From Stutzerimonas sp. S1 (GTDB lineage: Bacteria; Pseudomonadota; Gammaproteobacteria; Pseudomonadales; Pseudomonadaceae): a stretch of DNA of 52,163 bases. The position numbers were made by a program, and so were the translations under genes. This document shows, piece by piece, positions 1 to 9,492 of this stretch; position 1 is the stretch's first letter, and every line of letters begins with the position of its first letter. The notes below the pieces were generated by a model. The model worked only from the letters and a program-made list of their open reading frames with translations, was not told the origin of the DNA and made no database searches. The stretch covers positions 375,846 to 428,008 of the forward strand of contig NZ_JAOEIY010000006.1 of assembly GCF_025966695.1 (NCBI RefSeq), in the 5' to 3' direction.

Positions 1-1794
1 CTTCTCCAGCTTGCGAATCTGCGCCTTGAGCATGGCCGCTTCGATCTTGGCCTTTTTCAGCGCCTCATCGCCGGCGGGCTTGGCGGCCGCGGTGGGGACC
101 GTGACAGCATCCAGCGCCTGCTGTGCAGCGCGCGCGGCGCTGCGCAGTTCAGCGACCTGTGCCTCCAGTTCGGGTGTTGCATGGGCGGCCAGCTGCTTCT
201 CGGCTTTCTTCAGCGCGACCTGCGCCATGCTCGCCTCGATCTTAAGGCGTTTCTGTTCGTCGGTCAGGGCGCCGGCTTTCTGCGCCTGCACACGGGCGAC
301 GGGATCGTCCTCCACAGGCGAGGCGGCGGATTGCGCCTGAGCGGCTTTGGCTCGTGCGGCCTTGTCGGCGCGCGCCTTGCGCTCAGCTTCCTTCTGCTCC
401 TCGGCGCGGCGCAGGCGCTCCTGGCGCAGTTCGAAGCGCTGCTTGGAATGTTCGGCTTTCTGCTGCTTCTGCTCCAACTCGCGAATCTCGCCCTTGGCTG
501 CGCGGTAGTACTGCACCAGCGGGATGCTCGATGGGCAGACGTAGGCGCAGGCACCACATTCGATGCAGTCGAACAGATGGTGAGCCTTGAGCTGCTGATG
601 TTCCTGCCCGATCGCAAAGAAGTGCAACTGCTGAGGCAGCAGACTGACCGGGCAGACCTCGGCGCATTCGCCGCAGCGGATGCAGGGCAACGCGGGTGGT
701 GGTGGCGGAAGTTCTTCAAGGGTGCTGGCGAGCAGGCAGTTGGTGGTCTTGATCACCGGCACGTCAAGCGATGGCAGGGTGAAACCCATCATCGGGCCGC
801 CCATGATCAGGCGATTGAGCCTGTTCTGCTCTAGTCCGGCGAAGGCCAGCAGTTCGCCCACCGGCGTGCCGATCAGCACCTCGACGTTCATCGGCTGCAC
901 CAATGCTTCGCCAGTGAGGGTGGTGATCCGCGAGATCAGCGGCTTGCCGAGCAACACCGCGTCGTGGATGGCGACGCAAGTGCCGACGTTCTGGCAGAGC
1001 ATGCCGATATCCGCTGGCAGACCGCCACCGGGCACTTCTTCACCGGTGAGGATCTGGATCAGCTGCTTTTCGCCCCCGGAGGGGTACTTGGTCGGAAAGA
1101 CCTTGAGCACGAAGGGGCGCTCACCGATGGCTGTGCGCACCGCAGCGATGGCCTCGGGCTTGTTGTCCTCGATGCCGATCAACACTTCCTGCGGCTGGAT
1201 CAGGTGCGCGAGGATCTCGATGCCGGCCACGAGTTCGGCAGCCTTCTCGCGCATCAGCAGGTCGTCGGCGGTGATGTAGGGCTCGCACTCGGTGCCGTTG
1301 ATGATCAGCGTGCGGATACTTTGCGTCGGCGGTGGGGTCAGCTTGACCGCAGTGGGAAAGCCGGCACCGCCGAGACCGCTGATGCCGGCCTGGCGAATCA
1401 GCTCGAGCAGGGCAGGGCGCTCCAGAGTACGGTAATCCGGGTGGGACTCAAGCTCGATCCAACGGTCTTCGCCATCGCTGTCGATCACGATCGCATTGGC
1501 GAGCATGCCCGATACATGCGGGTAAGGCTGCGGGCCGATGAAGCTGACCACGCCGGAGGTCGGCGCGTGCAGTGGCGCGCTGACGAAACCGCTGGCGACC
1601 GCTATCTGCTGGCCCTTGAGCACGCGCTCTCCCTGCTGCACGCAGGGTTCGGCCGGAGCGCCCAGATGCTGTGCCAATGGCAGGATCAGACGCTTTGGCA
1701 GCGGCGCCGGCTGAGTCGGCGTGCGGTTGGACAGGTCCTTGTGCTCCGGCGGATGGATGCCGCCGTGGATGTCCCAGATTTTCAACGCGGTCAT
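1..1794 (-). CDS. rnfC: Electron transport complex subunit RnfC (RsxC), 3' end cut by window edge
   Basis: Peripheral, NADH-dehydrogenase-like subunit of the Rnf/Rsx ion-translocating ferredoxin:NAD oxidoreductase. 598 codons are visible and the frame is still open at base 1. The N-terminus ([19 protein letters not shown]) is typical of RnfC. A flavin/NADH-binding core follows, with the glycine-rich stretch [11 protein letters not shown] near residue 140. Two 4Fe-4S motifs occur: [12 protein letters not shown] (about residue 368) and [12 protein letters not shown] (about 406). From about residue 430 the protein becomes an Ala/Lys/Glu/Gln-rich coiled-coil tail, as in gammaproteobacterial RnfC. 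The ATG at 1794 overlaps the rnfB stop by 4 nt, so it belongs to the rnfABC operon; rnfD, rnfG and rnfE are expected to the left of the window. Confidence 0.95.
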   Translation of the reverse strand, partial: MTALKIWDIHGGIHPPEHKDLSNRTPTQPAPLPKRLILPLAQHLGAPAEPCVQQGERVLKGQQIAVASGFVSAPLHAPTSGVVSFIGPQPYPHVSGMLANAIVIDSDGEDRWIELESHPDYRTLERPALLELIRQAGISGLGGAGFPTAVKLTPPPTQSIRTLIINGTECEPYITADDLLMREKAAELVAGIEILAHLIQPQEVLIGIEDNKPEAIAAVRTAIGERPFVLKVFPTKYPSGGEKQLIQILTGEEVPGGGLPADIGMLCQNVGTCVAIHDAVLLGKPLISRITTLTGEALVQPMNVEVLIGTPVGELLAFAGLEQNRLNRLIMGGPMMGFTLPSLDVPVIKTTNCLLASTLEELPPPPPALPCIRCGECAEVCPVSLLPQQLHFFAIGQEHQQLKAHHLFDCIECGACAYVCPSSIPLVQYYRAAKGEIRELEQKQQKAEHSKQRFELRQERLRRAEEQKEAERKARADKAARAKAAQAQSAASPVEDDPVARVQAQKAGALTDEQKRLKIEASMAQVALKKAEKQLAAHATPELEAQVAELRSAARAAQQALDAVTVPTAAAKPAGDEALKKAKIEAAMLKAQIRKLEK

Positions 1795-2366
1795 GCGGCC
1801 TGCTCCCGGTCAGTCGCGATCAGCTGGCCGGGAGCCAGCGGCCGATTCCACTTCCAGCTCTGTAGGTTGCTGCCGACTTCGATCATGTCGATGCAATCCA
1901 CTGGGCAGGGCTCGACGCAGAGGTCGCAGCCGGTGCATTCGGAGATGATGACGGTGTGCATCTGGCGAGCAGCGCCGACAATCGCATCCACCGGGCACGC
2001 CTGGATGCATTTGGTGCAGCCAATGCATTCGGCCTCGCGAATGTAGGCGACCATCTGCGGCTTCTCGCCGCCTTCGGCGTCCAATGGCTCCGGTTCGACG
2101 TCGAGCAGGTCCGCCAGAGCCTGGATCGTTGCCTCCCCACCGGGTGGGCATTTGTTGATCTTGTCACCACCGGCAATCGCTTCGGCGTAGGGCTTGCAGC
2201 CGGGATAGCCGCACTGGCCGCACTGGGTTTGCGGCAGCAGGGCATTGATCTGTTCAGCGATGGGGTCGCCTTCGACGCGAAAGCGCACCGCGGCAAAACC
2301 GAGTATCGCACCGCAGACCAGGCAGATGACCAGCAACGCCAGCACTGCGATGACTACCAGACTCAT
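1791..2366 (-). CDS. rnfB: Electron transport complex subunit RnfB (RsxB)
   Basis: Ferredoxin-like subunit that passes electrons within the membrane-bound Rnf/Rsx complex. 191 aa. One N-terminal membrane helix (residues about 3-25) anchors it. Next comes the Fe-S domain with Cys49, Cys52, Cys57 and Cys73 (CGQCGYPGC). Two ferredoxin-type 4Fe-4S clusters follow at Cys114/117/120/124 and Cys144/147/150/154. Length and cluster pattern match RsxB of E. coli. It overlaps rnfA upstream by 4 nt (ATGA) and rnfC downstream by 4 nt, which indicates translational coupling. Confidence 0.96.
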   Translation of the reverse strand: MSLVVIAVLALLVICLVCGAILGFAAVRFRVEGDPIAEQINALLPQTQCGQCGYPGCKPYAEAIAGGDKINKCPPGGEATIQALADLLDVEPEPLDAEGGEKPQMVAYIREAECIGCTKCIQACPVDAIVGAARQMHTVIISECTGCDLCVEPCPVDCIDMIEVGSNLQSWKWNRPLAPGQLIATDREQAA

Positions 2367-2947
2367 AGCTTGATCAGCCCGGTGAAGCCCATGAACGCCA
2401 GAGACATCAGCCCGGCGGTGATCATGCCGATGGCTGCACCCTGAAACGATTTCGGCACATCGGCGATGGCGATACGCTCGCGCATGGCGGCGAACAGCAC
2501 CAACACCAGCGAGAAACCAAGCCCGGCGGCAAAGCCATTGGCGGTAGCGGTGATGAAGGTGAACTCGCTCTTGTTGGCGTTGAGCAGCGCGACGCCGAGC
2601 ACGATGCAGTTGGTGGTGATCAGTGGCAGGAAGATCCCCAGTACGCGGTAGAGCAGCGGACTGGTCTTGTTGACCACCATTTCAGTGAACTGCACTACCA
2701 CCGCGATGACCAGGATGAAGCTGATGGTGCGCAGGAACTCTAGATCCAGCGGCTTGAGTACGTATTGCTGCACTAGGTAGCTGCACATTGCGGCCAGGGT
2801 GAGGACGAAGGTAGTGGCCAGGGACAGGCCGATGGCCGTCTCGATCTTCTTCGAGACGCCCATGAACGGGCACAGGCCGAGGAACTGTACCAGTACGAAA
2901 TTGTTGACCAGGATGGCGCTAACCATGATCAGGGCGAGTTCGGTCAT
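2363..2947 (-). CDS. rnfA: Electron transport complex subunit RnfA (RsxA)
   Basis: Integral membrane subunit of the Rnf/Rsx complex, first gene of the operon visible here. 194 aa, the usual family length, with about six membrane helices. The conserved first segment [20 protein letters not shown] and the motif [13 protein letters not shown] are clear RnfA hallmarks. The frame is open further upstream, but homology begins at the ATG at 2947, so that start is chosen. In some Pseudomonas and enterics the complex keeps SoxR reduced; in nitrogen fixers it feeds nitrogenase. The window does not show which role applies. Confidence 0.95.
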   Translation of the reverse strand: MTELALIMVSAILVNNFVLVQFLGLCPFMGVSKKIETAIGLSLATTFVLTLAAMCSYLVQQYVLKPLDLEFLRTISFILVIAVVVQFTEMVVNKTSPLLYRVLGIFLPLITTNCIVLGVALLNANKSEFTFITATANGFAAGLGFSLVLVLFAAMRERIAIADVPKSFQGAAIGMITAGLMSLAFMGFTGLIKL

Positions 2948-3163
2948 CGGAGGTTCCGTCGCGCTCTGCGGGAGCCATGAGGCTAAAGGGCGGCTATTAT
3001 CGGGAAGCGGCCGCGGGCATACAAGCTGCGACCGGCGGTCGCGGCCGAGTGACATGAATTGTAATGCATCGTTCGCCGATCAATAGTGCTGGCCGGCGAC
3101 GGCGGTGGTCCAACCAGAACGGGTGCGTCACAGGTTGCACCTTTCCGGTTTCGGAGGTGACAG

Positions 3164-3544
3164 ATGAACATTCGCTCCTTGCTGGTTCTTTTGTTTCTGG
3201 GGTTTGGTCTGAGCGGGCCGGTGCAAGCTGATCGGCGAGGCGGGGTGTGGGTCTACCAGCCGGACGCGCCGATGTATCGCAGCGAGATACGGGCGTATCG
3301 CTACGATCCGCGTAGTCCCTATTCGCATTACCCGCGCCATCAGTCGAACCTGCCTCCGCGCTATCAGGGGCAGTTGCCGCCGCGGTATTACGAGCGCCAC
3401 TGGGGGGGCGAGCGGCCCTCTTACTGGCAGGAGCGGCGACCAACCCATCGTTATCAGCGCCCGCCCGTGGTGCGCGATGGGCGAGATTATCGACTGCTGC
3501 AACGGCATGATCGCCGCGAGCGTTATCGCTACGATCGCTATTGA
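3164..3544 (+). CDS. Small secreted Arg/Tyr/Pro-rich protein, unknown function
   Basis: 126 aa. A signal peptide (about residues 1-22, ending near VQA-DRR) is followed by a strongly basic, low-complexity mature part rich in Arg, Tyr, Pro and His and ending RYRYDRY. A good ribosome site (GGAGGTGACAG) precedes the ATG. No catalytic motif is visible. Its composition resembles the lipoprotein at 40368-40742, which is also Tyr/Arg/His-rich, so the two may be distant paralogues. Function unknown; envelope or periplasmic location is inferred from the signal peptide. Confidence 0.75.
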   Translation: MNIRSLLVLLFLGFGLSGPVQADRRGGVWVYQPDAPMYRSEIRAYRYDPRSPYSHYPRHQSNLPPRYQGQLPPRYYERHWGGERPSYWQERRPTHRYQRPPVVRDGRDYRLLQRHDRRERYRYDRY

Positions 3545-3563
3545 TTCGCGGCGTGCTGTGCGC

Positions 3564-4382
3564 TCAGCGGTTGCGCCAGCGAGGATCGCGTTTCTCGAGG
3601 AATGCGTTGACCCCCTCTAACGTATCGTCTGCCTCGAACAGTTGAACGAACGCCTCACGCTCGGCAGCGGCGAAGGTGTCCGGCAGGCGGCTGCGCGCAC
3701 CATTGATCAGCGGCTTGATCGCACGTACTGCAACCGGGCTTTGACGCGCGATACGTGAGGCCAACAGCAAGGCGTGCCCACGAGATTCGCCGGGCTCGGC
3801 GATCTGCTCAATCAAGCCGATGCGCAGCGCCGTGTCGGCGTTGATGCGTTCGCCGCACAGAATCATGCGCTTGGCCCAACCTTCTCCAACCAGCCAGGCC
3901 AGCGCCTGAGTGCCGCCGGCACAGGGCAGCAGGCCGACGCCGGCTTCTGGCAGACCAAGTTGCGCCTGCTGCTCGGCGATACGGATATCGCAGGCCAGCG
4001 CACATTCGAGGCCGCCACCCAGGGCGAAGCCGTTGATTGCGGCGATGGACACGCCGCGGAAATCGCGCAGCGCTTCGAACGCCTCGCCGAAGCGGCGGGC
4101 CATTTCGCGGGCGCGCTGGCGGTCACCGTCGGCAAACAGCTTCAGGTCGGCCCCCGCGCTGAAGAACTTTGCTCCCTGACCAGTGATGACCAGCGCGTAG
4201 ATATCGTCGTCGTGGTTGAGATGCTCGAGCACTTGCTTGAGACCGATCAGTGATTCTCGGTCCCAGGTGTTGGCGGGGGGATGGTTGATGGTGATGAGGG
4301 CGGTGTGGCCGTGTTTCTCTACGGTCAGCTTGTGGGTCAGGTCGAAGACGCCTGACTGATACGGTTCAAGTGCTGTGCTCAT
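3564..4382 (-). CDS. Enoyl-CoA hydratase/isomerase family (crotonase fold) protein
   Basis: 272 aa. Crotonase-superfamily enzyme that would hydrate or isomerise a CoA thioester. The oxyanion-hole segments are visible: GAKFFSAGADLKLF and AINGFALGGGLECALACD, followed by GLPEAGVGLLPCAGGTQ. The Glu in GLPEAG corresponds to a hydratase catalytic position. The ATG at 4382 is chosen because GAGGAAGGACCGC lies just before it; a TTG farther upstream is less likely. It stands alone between a secreted protein and an orphan binding protein, so the substrate cannot be told. Confidence 0.88.
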   Translation of the reverse strand: MSTALEPYQSGVFDLTHKLTVEKHGHTALITINHPPANTWDRESLIGLKQVLEHLNHDDDIYALVITGQGAKFFSAGADLKLFADGDRQRAREMARRFGEAFEALRDFRGVSIAAINGFALGGGLECALACDIRIAEQQAQLGLPEAGVGLLPCAGGTQALAWLVGEGWAKRMILCGERINADTALRIGLIEQIAEPGESRGHALLLASRIARQSPVAVRAIKPLINGARSRLPDTFAAAEREAFVQLFEADDTLEGVNAFLEKRDPRWRNR

Positions 4383-4488
4383 GCGGTCCTTCCTCGGCAA
4401 GGCCTCTACCGTGGGGCGGAGGCTGCGGTTGCTACTTGTGGGGTAAGGCAGCGAGGAAGGAGGGCAGTTCTACTTGAAGCTGTGGCTT

Positions 4489-4519
4489 GAGACGGCCCGC
4501 TTTCTCGGCGGGCCGTCTC
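4489..4519. terminator. Strong GC-rich hairpin after the binding-protein gene
   Basis: A perfect 12-bp stem (GAGACGGCCCGC / GCGGGCCGTCTC, loop of 7 nt) begins 2 nt beyond the stop of the minus-strand gene 4522-5766. The position fits transcription termination, but no clear U-run follows on the minus strand. Confidence 0.6.
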
Positions 4520-4521
4520 TG

Positions 4522-5766
4522 TTACTGCAATGCGATCGCTTGTCCTGCCCCACGCCGTTCTTCCTGCCATTGGGCAAGTGTAGGCGCTGCCTGGTCACCG
4601 CCGAGACGGTGGACGATCTCGAAGTAGTCCTGCTTGAAACGATCTTTCAGCACTTCCTCGCGAGGCTTCACGCGCACGGCGTAGACCGTCTGGACGTTCT
4701 GATGATCGAAGCTGCGCCAGTACTGCTCGTCTTTGAGCAGTTTGTAACGATGGTTCTCCAGTGCGGCGATCACCTGTTCACTGGAAATGCTTCTGGCGCG
4801 CATAGCGGCGTCAGCCCACTGATAGACGATGCTGTAGGCGGATGCTGCGGAGCTGGACGGATGTGTCTGGTAGCGTTCGCCGAAATTCTTGACGAACGCT
4901 TGGCCGCGCTCCGAGCCTTCCAGCTCCGGAACTCGCCACGTCCAAGGTTCGGTACCAAGCACGCCGCGCATGATGTCAGGACCGGCGAGTTCGACCATGC
5001 CTTGGGTCAGGTTGGGAACGGCGATCTGCATCTTCTTGTTCAGTCCTAGCTCATCGGCAATGCGCATGGCACGGACCATGTCTTCGCCGAACAGCACCAG
5101 CACCAGTACCTCGGCGTCAGTGCTCGCAGCCTGCTGCAGGGCTTTGCGGTAGTCGGACAGGCGTGCGCCCGGGAATGCGGTTTTCACACCCGGATGCTTG
5201 TTCTGATCAGTGGTAGCTGTGGCCTGGCGGAGGGAACTCTCGCTGGTGTGGCCCCAGGTATAGTCCGACGTGATGTAGAAATAGCGTTTGCCCGGCATGT
5301 TCTCGTTCAGGTACTGCCCGAGGACTTGAGCACTCATCCAAGCATTGTTGCATTCGCGGAACATGTAGCGATGTCCGTGCTTGCCGGTAGTGTCATTGGA
5401 ATAGGTCAGCGTGCCGAAGTACAACAGGCCGCGTTCCTTGGCGCGCTTACTGGCGGCGATGGCCACTGCGCTGGAGACGCCACCGAAGAGCATCGCAACG
5501 CCTTCGTCGGCCATCTTGTCGACGTTGGCTACGGCTTTCTCGGGGCGTGACGCCGTGTTGCGGCTGGTCAGTTCCAGCGGGCGACCGAGCACGCCGCCGC
5601 GGGCATTGATCTCGTCGATCGCCAGCAGCGCGCCGCGCATCTGGGCGAGCCCTTCTTCCTTGTAGCTACCGGTGCGTGGGTAATTAAGGCCTAGGGTGAT
5701 GGGGTCCGCGGCTTGGGCCGCAACACAGAGACCCAGTCCCAGCGCCAAGAGGGATAAGCGTTTCAT
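4522..5766 (-). CDS. Periplasmic substrate-binding protein of branched-chain amino acid/urea ABC type
   Basis: 414 aa. A clear Sec signal peptide ([19 protein letters not shown], cleaved before ADP) precedes a type-I periplasmic binding fold: [17 protein letters not shown], then [22 protein letters not shown] and [26 protein letters not shown]. This is the pattern of the Leu/Ile/Val, urea and short-chain amide binders. No permease or ATPase genes sit beside it, so it is an orphan: it may serve a distant transporter or act as a sensory ligand receptor. RBS AAGGATCC precedes the ATG. The ligand cannot be told from sequence. Confidence 0.88.
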   Translation of the reverse strand: MKRLSLLALGLGLCVAAQAADPITLGLNYPRTGSYKEEGLAQMRGALLAIDEINARGGVLGRPLELTSRNTASRPEKAVANVDKMADEGVAMLFGGVSSAVAIAASKRAKERGLLYFGTLTYSNDTTGKHGHRYMFRECNNAWMSAQVLGQYLNENMPGKRYFYITSDYTWGHTSESSLRQATATTDQNKHPGVKTAFPGARLSDYRKALQQAASTDAEVLVLVLFGEDMVRAMRIADELGLNKKMQIAVPNLTQGMVELAGPDIMRGVLGTEPWTWRVPELEGSERGQAFVKNFGERYQTHPSSSAASAYSIVYQWADAAMRARSISSEQVIAALENHRYKLLKDEQYWRSFDHQNVQTVYAVRVKPREEVLKDRFKQDYFEIVHRLGGDQAAPTLAQWQEERRGAGQAIALQ

Positions 5767-6011
5767 TGCAGGATCCTTGCTGTTGCTTTTGTTATAGGTT
5801 TACTGGCAGTCCGCTTTTTTACTCCGCGGCGGGCGACTCGTCATCTGTTTCTCTCCTGGCGCCGTTTGATGTGCTGTGTGAATGTGACGCAGCCGTCATT
5901 TTTTGGGGCGTTGGCTTGCCAGTCGTCTGCCCGATAGTTGCATTCGGAGATGCATTGACAAGCCGAAACGGCTTTTCTACGGTGCGGCCGCTTGGCCATT
6001 CAGGAATTCCC

Positions 6012-6707
6012 ATGACGCAAGATGATCGTATCCGGCTTGAGCCGGGCTGGAAGGAGGCGTTGCGAGAGGAGTTCGAGCAGCCTTACATGCGCGAGCTGTC
6101 GGCTTTTCTCCGTCGCGAAAAGGCGGCGGGCAAGGTGATCTATCCGCCGGGACCGCTGATCTTCAACGCGCTGAACTCGACGCCCCTGGAGCGGGTCAAG
6201 GTGGTCATTCTCGGGCAGGATCCTTATCACGGCCCAGGCCAGGCTCATGGTCTGTGCTTTTCGGTCCAGCCGGGCGTCATGCCGCCGCCGTCGCTGCAGA
6301 ACATCTTCAAGGAGCTCAAACGCGATCTGAATCTGGACCCGCCCGGGCATGGCTTTTTGCAGCGCTGGGCTGATCAGGGCGTGCTGATGCTCAACACTTC
6401 GCTGACCGTGGAACAGGGTATTGCCGGCTCGCACGCCAAGGCAGGGTGGCAACGCTTCACTGACCGGGTTATCGAGGTGGTGAACGAGCGGCGTCCGCAT
6501 CTGGTGTTCATGCTCTGGGGCGCCCACGCGCAGAGCAAGGCACGGCTGATCGATCCGACGCGACACCTGATGCTGAAGTCGGCTCACCCGTCGCCGCTCT
6601 CGGCGCATCGGGGCTTTTTGGGTAATGGACACTTCAGTCGTGCCAATCAGTTTCTGAAGCAGCATGGCATGGATGCAGTCGACTGGCGGTTGCCAGCCCT
6701 TGGCTAA
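6012..6707 (+). CDS. ung: Uracil-DNA glycosylase
   Basis: Removes uracil from DNA as the first step of base excision repair. 231 aa, normal family length. The water-activating loop [14 protein letters not shown] contains the catalytic Asp70. The minor-groove loop [11 protein letters not shown] and the segment [11 protein letters not shown] are also present. The ATG at 6012 fits the length of known Ung proteins; the longer open frame upstream has no homology-like sequence. It is convergent with the HDOD gene, 51 nt away. Confidence 0.97.
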   Translation: MTQDDRIRLEPGWKEALREEFEQPYMRELSAFLRREKAAGKVIYPPGPLIFNALNSTPLERVKVVILGQDPYHGPGQAHGLCFSVQPGVMPPPSLQNIFKELKRDLNLDPPGHGFLQRWADQGVLMLNTSLTVEQGIAGSHAKAGWQRFTDRVIEVVNERRPHLVFMLWGAHAQSKARLIDPTRHLMLKSAHPSPLSAHRGFLGNGHFSRANQFLKQHGMDAVDWRLPALG

Positions 6708-6758
6708 GCGCCCATGCAGGCGCTTGCCGATCGAAACGGTGACACGAAATCCGCAGTT

Positions 6759-7595
6759 CTACTGAAGCATGGTCATGGCGGCGTCCATGGCTGCCGACAG
6801 ATCCTCATCTTCATGCAGCAATGTGCTCGGATCGAGGCCCAGCTTGGCGAATGCCGGAATCTGACTCCAGTCCAGCTGCGTATACGGGTGATTGGTACCG
6901 AGGTGGCTTTGTAGCGTGGCGACCTGCACGATGTCGACGTAGTCGACTGCCGGCGAGTTGCGCGTAAAGTCGGTGTAGTGAGCCGCCACCGCAACGATCG
7001 GGTCGCGGAAGTCCCACGTGCGCAGGATCTTCTCGCCGATGAGTGGGTGAATCTTGTCGATCACGTGGTTGAGACTGATGGAGTCCGCCATGAGCTCGCC
7101 GTGTTCTTCGGCGTAGGTCAGGATCGGCAGTATGCCGATCTGGTGCACGAGGCCCGCCAAGGTTGCCTGGTCGGGCATCAGGCGCGTGTAGTGCCGACAG
7201 AGCACATGGCTGATAGCGGCCACTTCGGTGCTCTTCGTCCAGACTTCGCGCATCTTGCGATCCACCACGTCAGTAGTGGCCTGGAACATCTGCTCCATCG
7301 CCAAACCGGTGGCGAGGTTGCAGGTGTAATTGATTCCCAGGCGGCTGATGGCCATCTGCAGATCGGTGATCTCGCGATTGGTGCGTAGCAGCGGGCTGTT
7401 GACCACCTTGATGATGCGGGCGGTCAGTGCAGCGTCGTTGCCGAGCACTTTGCTCAATGCCTGAATGCTGATGTCCGGATCTTCCGCAGCTTCGCGAACG
7501 CGCAGTGCAACTTCCGGCAGCGTTGGGAGAATCAGCTCATCGTTCTCGATGGCGAGGGTTAGTTCGCGCTGAACTTTTTCGGCGAGGGTGCTCAT
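6759..7595 (-). CDS. HDOD domain protein
   Basis: 278 aa. The N-terminal half carries the HDOD hallmark: LPTLPEVALRVREAAEDPD, then LSKVLGNDAALTARIIKVVNSPLL and the helix MAISRLGINYTCNLATGLAM. HDOD proteins are HD-fold relatives that mostly lack phosphodiesterase activity and work as protein-interaction modules in signalling, motility or biofilm control. The start has a good RBS (GAAGGAATCGC). It stands as a single gene between ung and ygfZ. The specific role here is unknown. Confidence 0.9.
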   Translation of the reverse strand: MSTLAEKVQRELTLAIENDELILPTLPEVALRVREAAEDPDISIQALSKVLGNDAALTARIIKVVNSPLLRTNREITDLQMAISRLGINYTCNLATGLAMEQMFQATTDVVDRKMREVWTKSTEVAAISHVLCRHYTRLMPDQATLAGLVHQIGILPILTYAEEHGELMADSISLNHVIDKIHPLIGEKILRTWDFRDPIVAVAAHYTDFTRNSPAVDYVDIVQVATLQSHLGTNHPYTQLDWSQIPAFAKLGLDPSTLLHEDEDLSAAMDAAMTMLQ

Positions 7596-7692
7596 GCGAT
7601 TCCTTCAGTTGTGAGTGCCGCGGCAGGGTACGGCTCGATGGCCAGCGGCAGCATGCCTGCACTGGCTTCATTGGTGTTCTTTTATACGAACT

Positions 7693-8640
7693 TCAGCGCT
7701 GGATTTCCTGGTCGGCGTTCAAGGTATAGGGAAGTTCGAGCAGGGTAAGCGGGATGCCGTCCGGTGATCCGAGAAATATGCGTCCATCGGCGGCAGCATC
7801 TTCTTGCAGTACCGCGAGTAGCTCCATGCCGTCGTCGCTAGGCGCAGCCAAGACTACCTCGCCGACGCTCGATCCATGAACCGGCGAAAAAAGCTCGACG
7901 CCAGCAGCCGGAAGCTCGCTTTGCGCACCTTCGGCAGCGAGCCGATGCAGCCTGCGCTTAAGCTTGCCGAGGTACTGCATGCGAGCGACGATTTCCTGGC
8001 CGGTGTAGCAGCCTTTTTTAAAACTGACGCCACCTAGCGCCTGCAGATTGATCATTTGCGGAATGAATAGCTCGCGGGTAGTGCCGAAAACCTGGCCAAT
8101 GCCAGCACGCACCTGATCGAGCAGCCAGCGGTTGAGTGGGGCTTCGGCAAGCTGTGCGCACAGGCGTAGGCGGGTCTGTTTCGCATCCTGCGCCTTGGCC
8201 CAGAGCTCGGCGCGTCCATCACTCAGTCGAATGGCGATCAGTCCGTTGCTGCGTACTATCTGGTCGGCAGTCTGCGGCAGGTCGAGACCGAGGCTGACCA
8301 GCGTGCCGTCCCCGCCGGCCAGTCCGAAGCGACACCATTCCTCGGTTTCGTCGCTCAGGCGCGACTTGGAGAACACGGCGTATTTGCCAAGATCAGCCAG
8401 CTGCGGCTGCAGTAGTTCGCTAGCCATGGCCAAAAGCAGGCCGTCGCTCTCCGTGAGGATGCGGAAACTGGATTGCATCCGGCCCTTCGGCGTGCAGCGC
8501 GCACCGAGGCTGGAGGTCTCGTTGTTGAGGTAATTGAGGTTGCAGGTCAGTTGTCCCTGCAGGAACTTGCTGGCGTCCGGGCCGCGTACGGCGAGGATGC
8601 CTTCATGCGACAGGACGCAAAAATAGGCAGTGTCGGTCAT
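7693..8640 (-). CDS. ygfZ: Folate-dependent Fe-S cluster protein YgfZ (GcvT-like)
   Basis: 315 aa member of the YgfZ/GcvT family, which supports repair or assembly of certain Fe-S enzymes using a folate. The family signature KGCYTGQE is present with its conserved Cys, in SFKKGCYTGQEIVARMQYLG. The N-terminus carries VRGPDASKFLQGQLTCNL, also typical. The ATG at 8640 is chosen because the protein then starts MTDTAYFCVLSHEG, as family members do. It is divergent from sdhE, an arrangement common in Pseudomonas. Confidence 0.94.
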   Translation of the reverse strand: MTDTAYFCVLSHEGILAVRGPDASKFLQGQLTCNLNYLNNETSSLGARCTPKGRMQSSFRILTESDGLLLAMASELLQPQLADLGKYAVFSKSRLSDETEEWCRFGLAGGDGTLVSLGLDLPQTADQIVRSNGLIAIRLSDGRAELWAKAQDAKQTRLRLCAQLAEAPLNRWLLDQVRAGIGQVFGTTRELFIPQMINLQALGGVSFKKGCYTGQEIVARMQYLGKLKRRLHRLAAEGAQSELPAAGVELFSPVHGSSVGEVVLAAPSDDGMELLAVLQEDAAADGRIFLGSPDGIPLTLLELPYTLNADQEIQR

Positions 8641-8767
8641 GATCGGTCGTCGTGAGAAATCCGGACGGCCATCATAGCAGGCGCCTGGGAAAAGGCAGCT
8701 GGCCGGCACAAGGTGCATGCTGGTGAATCGGAATGTGTCGGGCGTGCTGTCAGCGGGCGGCTGCCGC

Positions 8768-8773
8768 TATAAT
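8768..8773 (+). promoter_or_regulatory. Candidate -10 box upstream of sdhE
   Basis: A perfect TATAAT lies 29 nt before the sdhE start. No good TTGACA match is seen at 16-18 nt upstream, so the -35 element is weak. RBS GAAGGAG follows at about 8788. Confidence 0.4.
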
Positions 8774-8801
8774 GCCGTCCCCCTACGAAGGAGCCCGTGG
8801 C

Positions 8802-9056
8802 ATGGTCGATCAATCTGAACTCAACCGCCTGTTCTGGCAGAGCCGGCGCGGCATGCTCGAGCTGGACGTGCTACTGGTACCCTTCGTCAAGGAGGTCTAT
8901 CCAGGCCTGGATGAAGAGGATCAGCGGCGCTATCGCAAGCTGCTGAGCTGTGAAGATCAGGATATGTTCGGCTGGTTCATGCAACGTGGCGAGCCCGAGG
9001 ACGAGGATTTGCGCCGCATGGTTCGCATGATCCTCGATCGTGTCCAGCCGCAATAG
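8802..9056 (+). CDS. sdhE: FAD assembly factor SdhE (antitoxin CptB family)
   Basis: 84 aa. SdhE promotes covalent attachment of FAD to succinate dehydrogenase and fumarate reductase flavoproteins. The diagnostic motif RRGMLELD is at residues 15-22 (RGxxE), with a conserved DMFGWFM later. ATG 8802 follows RBS GAAGGAG. The next gene, ygfX, begins inside its last codons, so the two are translationally coupled. Confidence 0.95.
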   Translation: MVDQSELNRLFWQSRRGMLELDVLLVPFVKEVYPGLDEEDQRRYRKLLSCEDQDMFGWFMQRGEPEDEDLRRMVRMILDRVQPQ

Positions 9057-9492
9057 TACTTTCGAGTGTCGCTGGCAGGCCTCGCGCCTGCTGCTGGGCC
9101 TCTATCTGCTTGTGCAGTCTCTGGCGCTGACGGCCGTTGTGCTGTCGGCTGCGCCATTGGCGGTCAAGATCTGCCTGGTTGTCCTGTGTTTCGCTCATGC
9201 GGCGTGGGTCGTACCGCGCTCCATCCTATTTTGCAGTGCGGCGGCGTGGCGAGGCCTGCGTCATGATGACGGTGGCTGGAGCCTGTGGTCGCAACGCGGG
9301 GGCTGGCAGCCGATCCAGCTGCGGCCGGACAGTATGGCGCTGCCGTTTGCCGTCGTGCTGCGCTTCCGTCTGCCGGGGCGGTGCGCCACGCGAGGGCTTT
9401 GCATCCCTCGCGATGCATTATCGGTCGCGCAGCATCGGCGCTTACGGGTGCGGTTGAGGTTCAGTCGGAATAGGTGGGCGGCACCAGAATAG
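9040..9492 (+). CDS. YgfX (CptA) family membrane protein
   Basis: 150 aa, GTG start at 9040 that overlaps sdhE by 17 nt. Two hydrophobic segments near residues 15-55 ([20 protein letters not shown] and [17 protein letters not shown]) form a hairpin, followed by a basic soluble tail ending in [11 protein letters not shown]. Gene position beside SdhE and topology fit YgfX/CptA, reported in E. coli as a toxin acting on cytoskeletal proteins; whether it is toxic here is unknown. Its 3' end overlaps the convergent nadB gene by 32 nt. Confidence 0.75.
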   Translation: MSSRNSTFECRWQASRLLLGLYLLVQSLALTAVVLSAAPLAVKICLVVLCFAHAAWVVPRSILFCSAAAWRGLRHDDGGWSLWSQRGGWQPIQLRPDSMALPFAVVLRFRLPGRCATRGLCIPRDALSVAQHRRLRVRLRFSRNRWAAPE

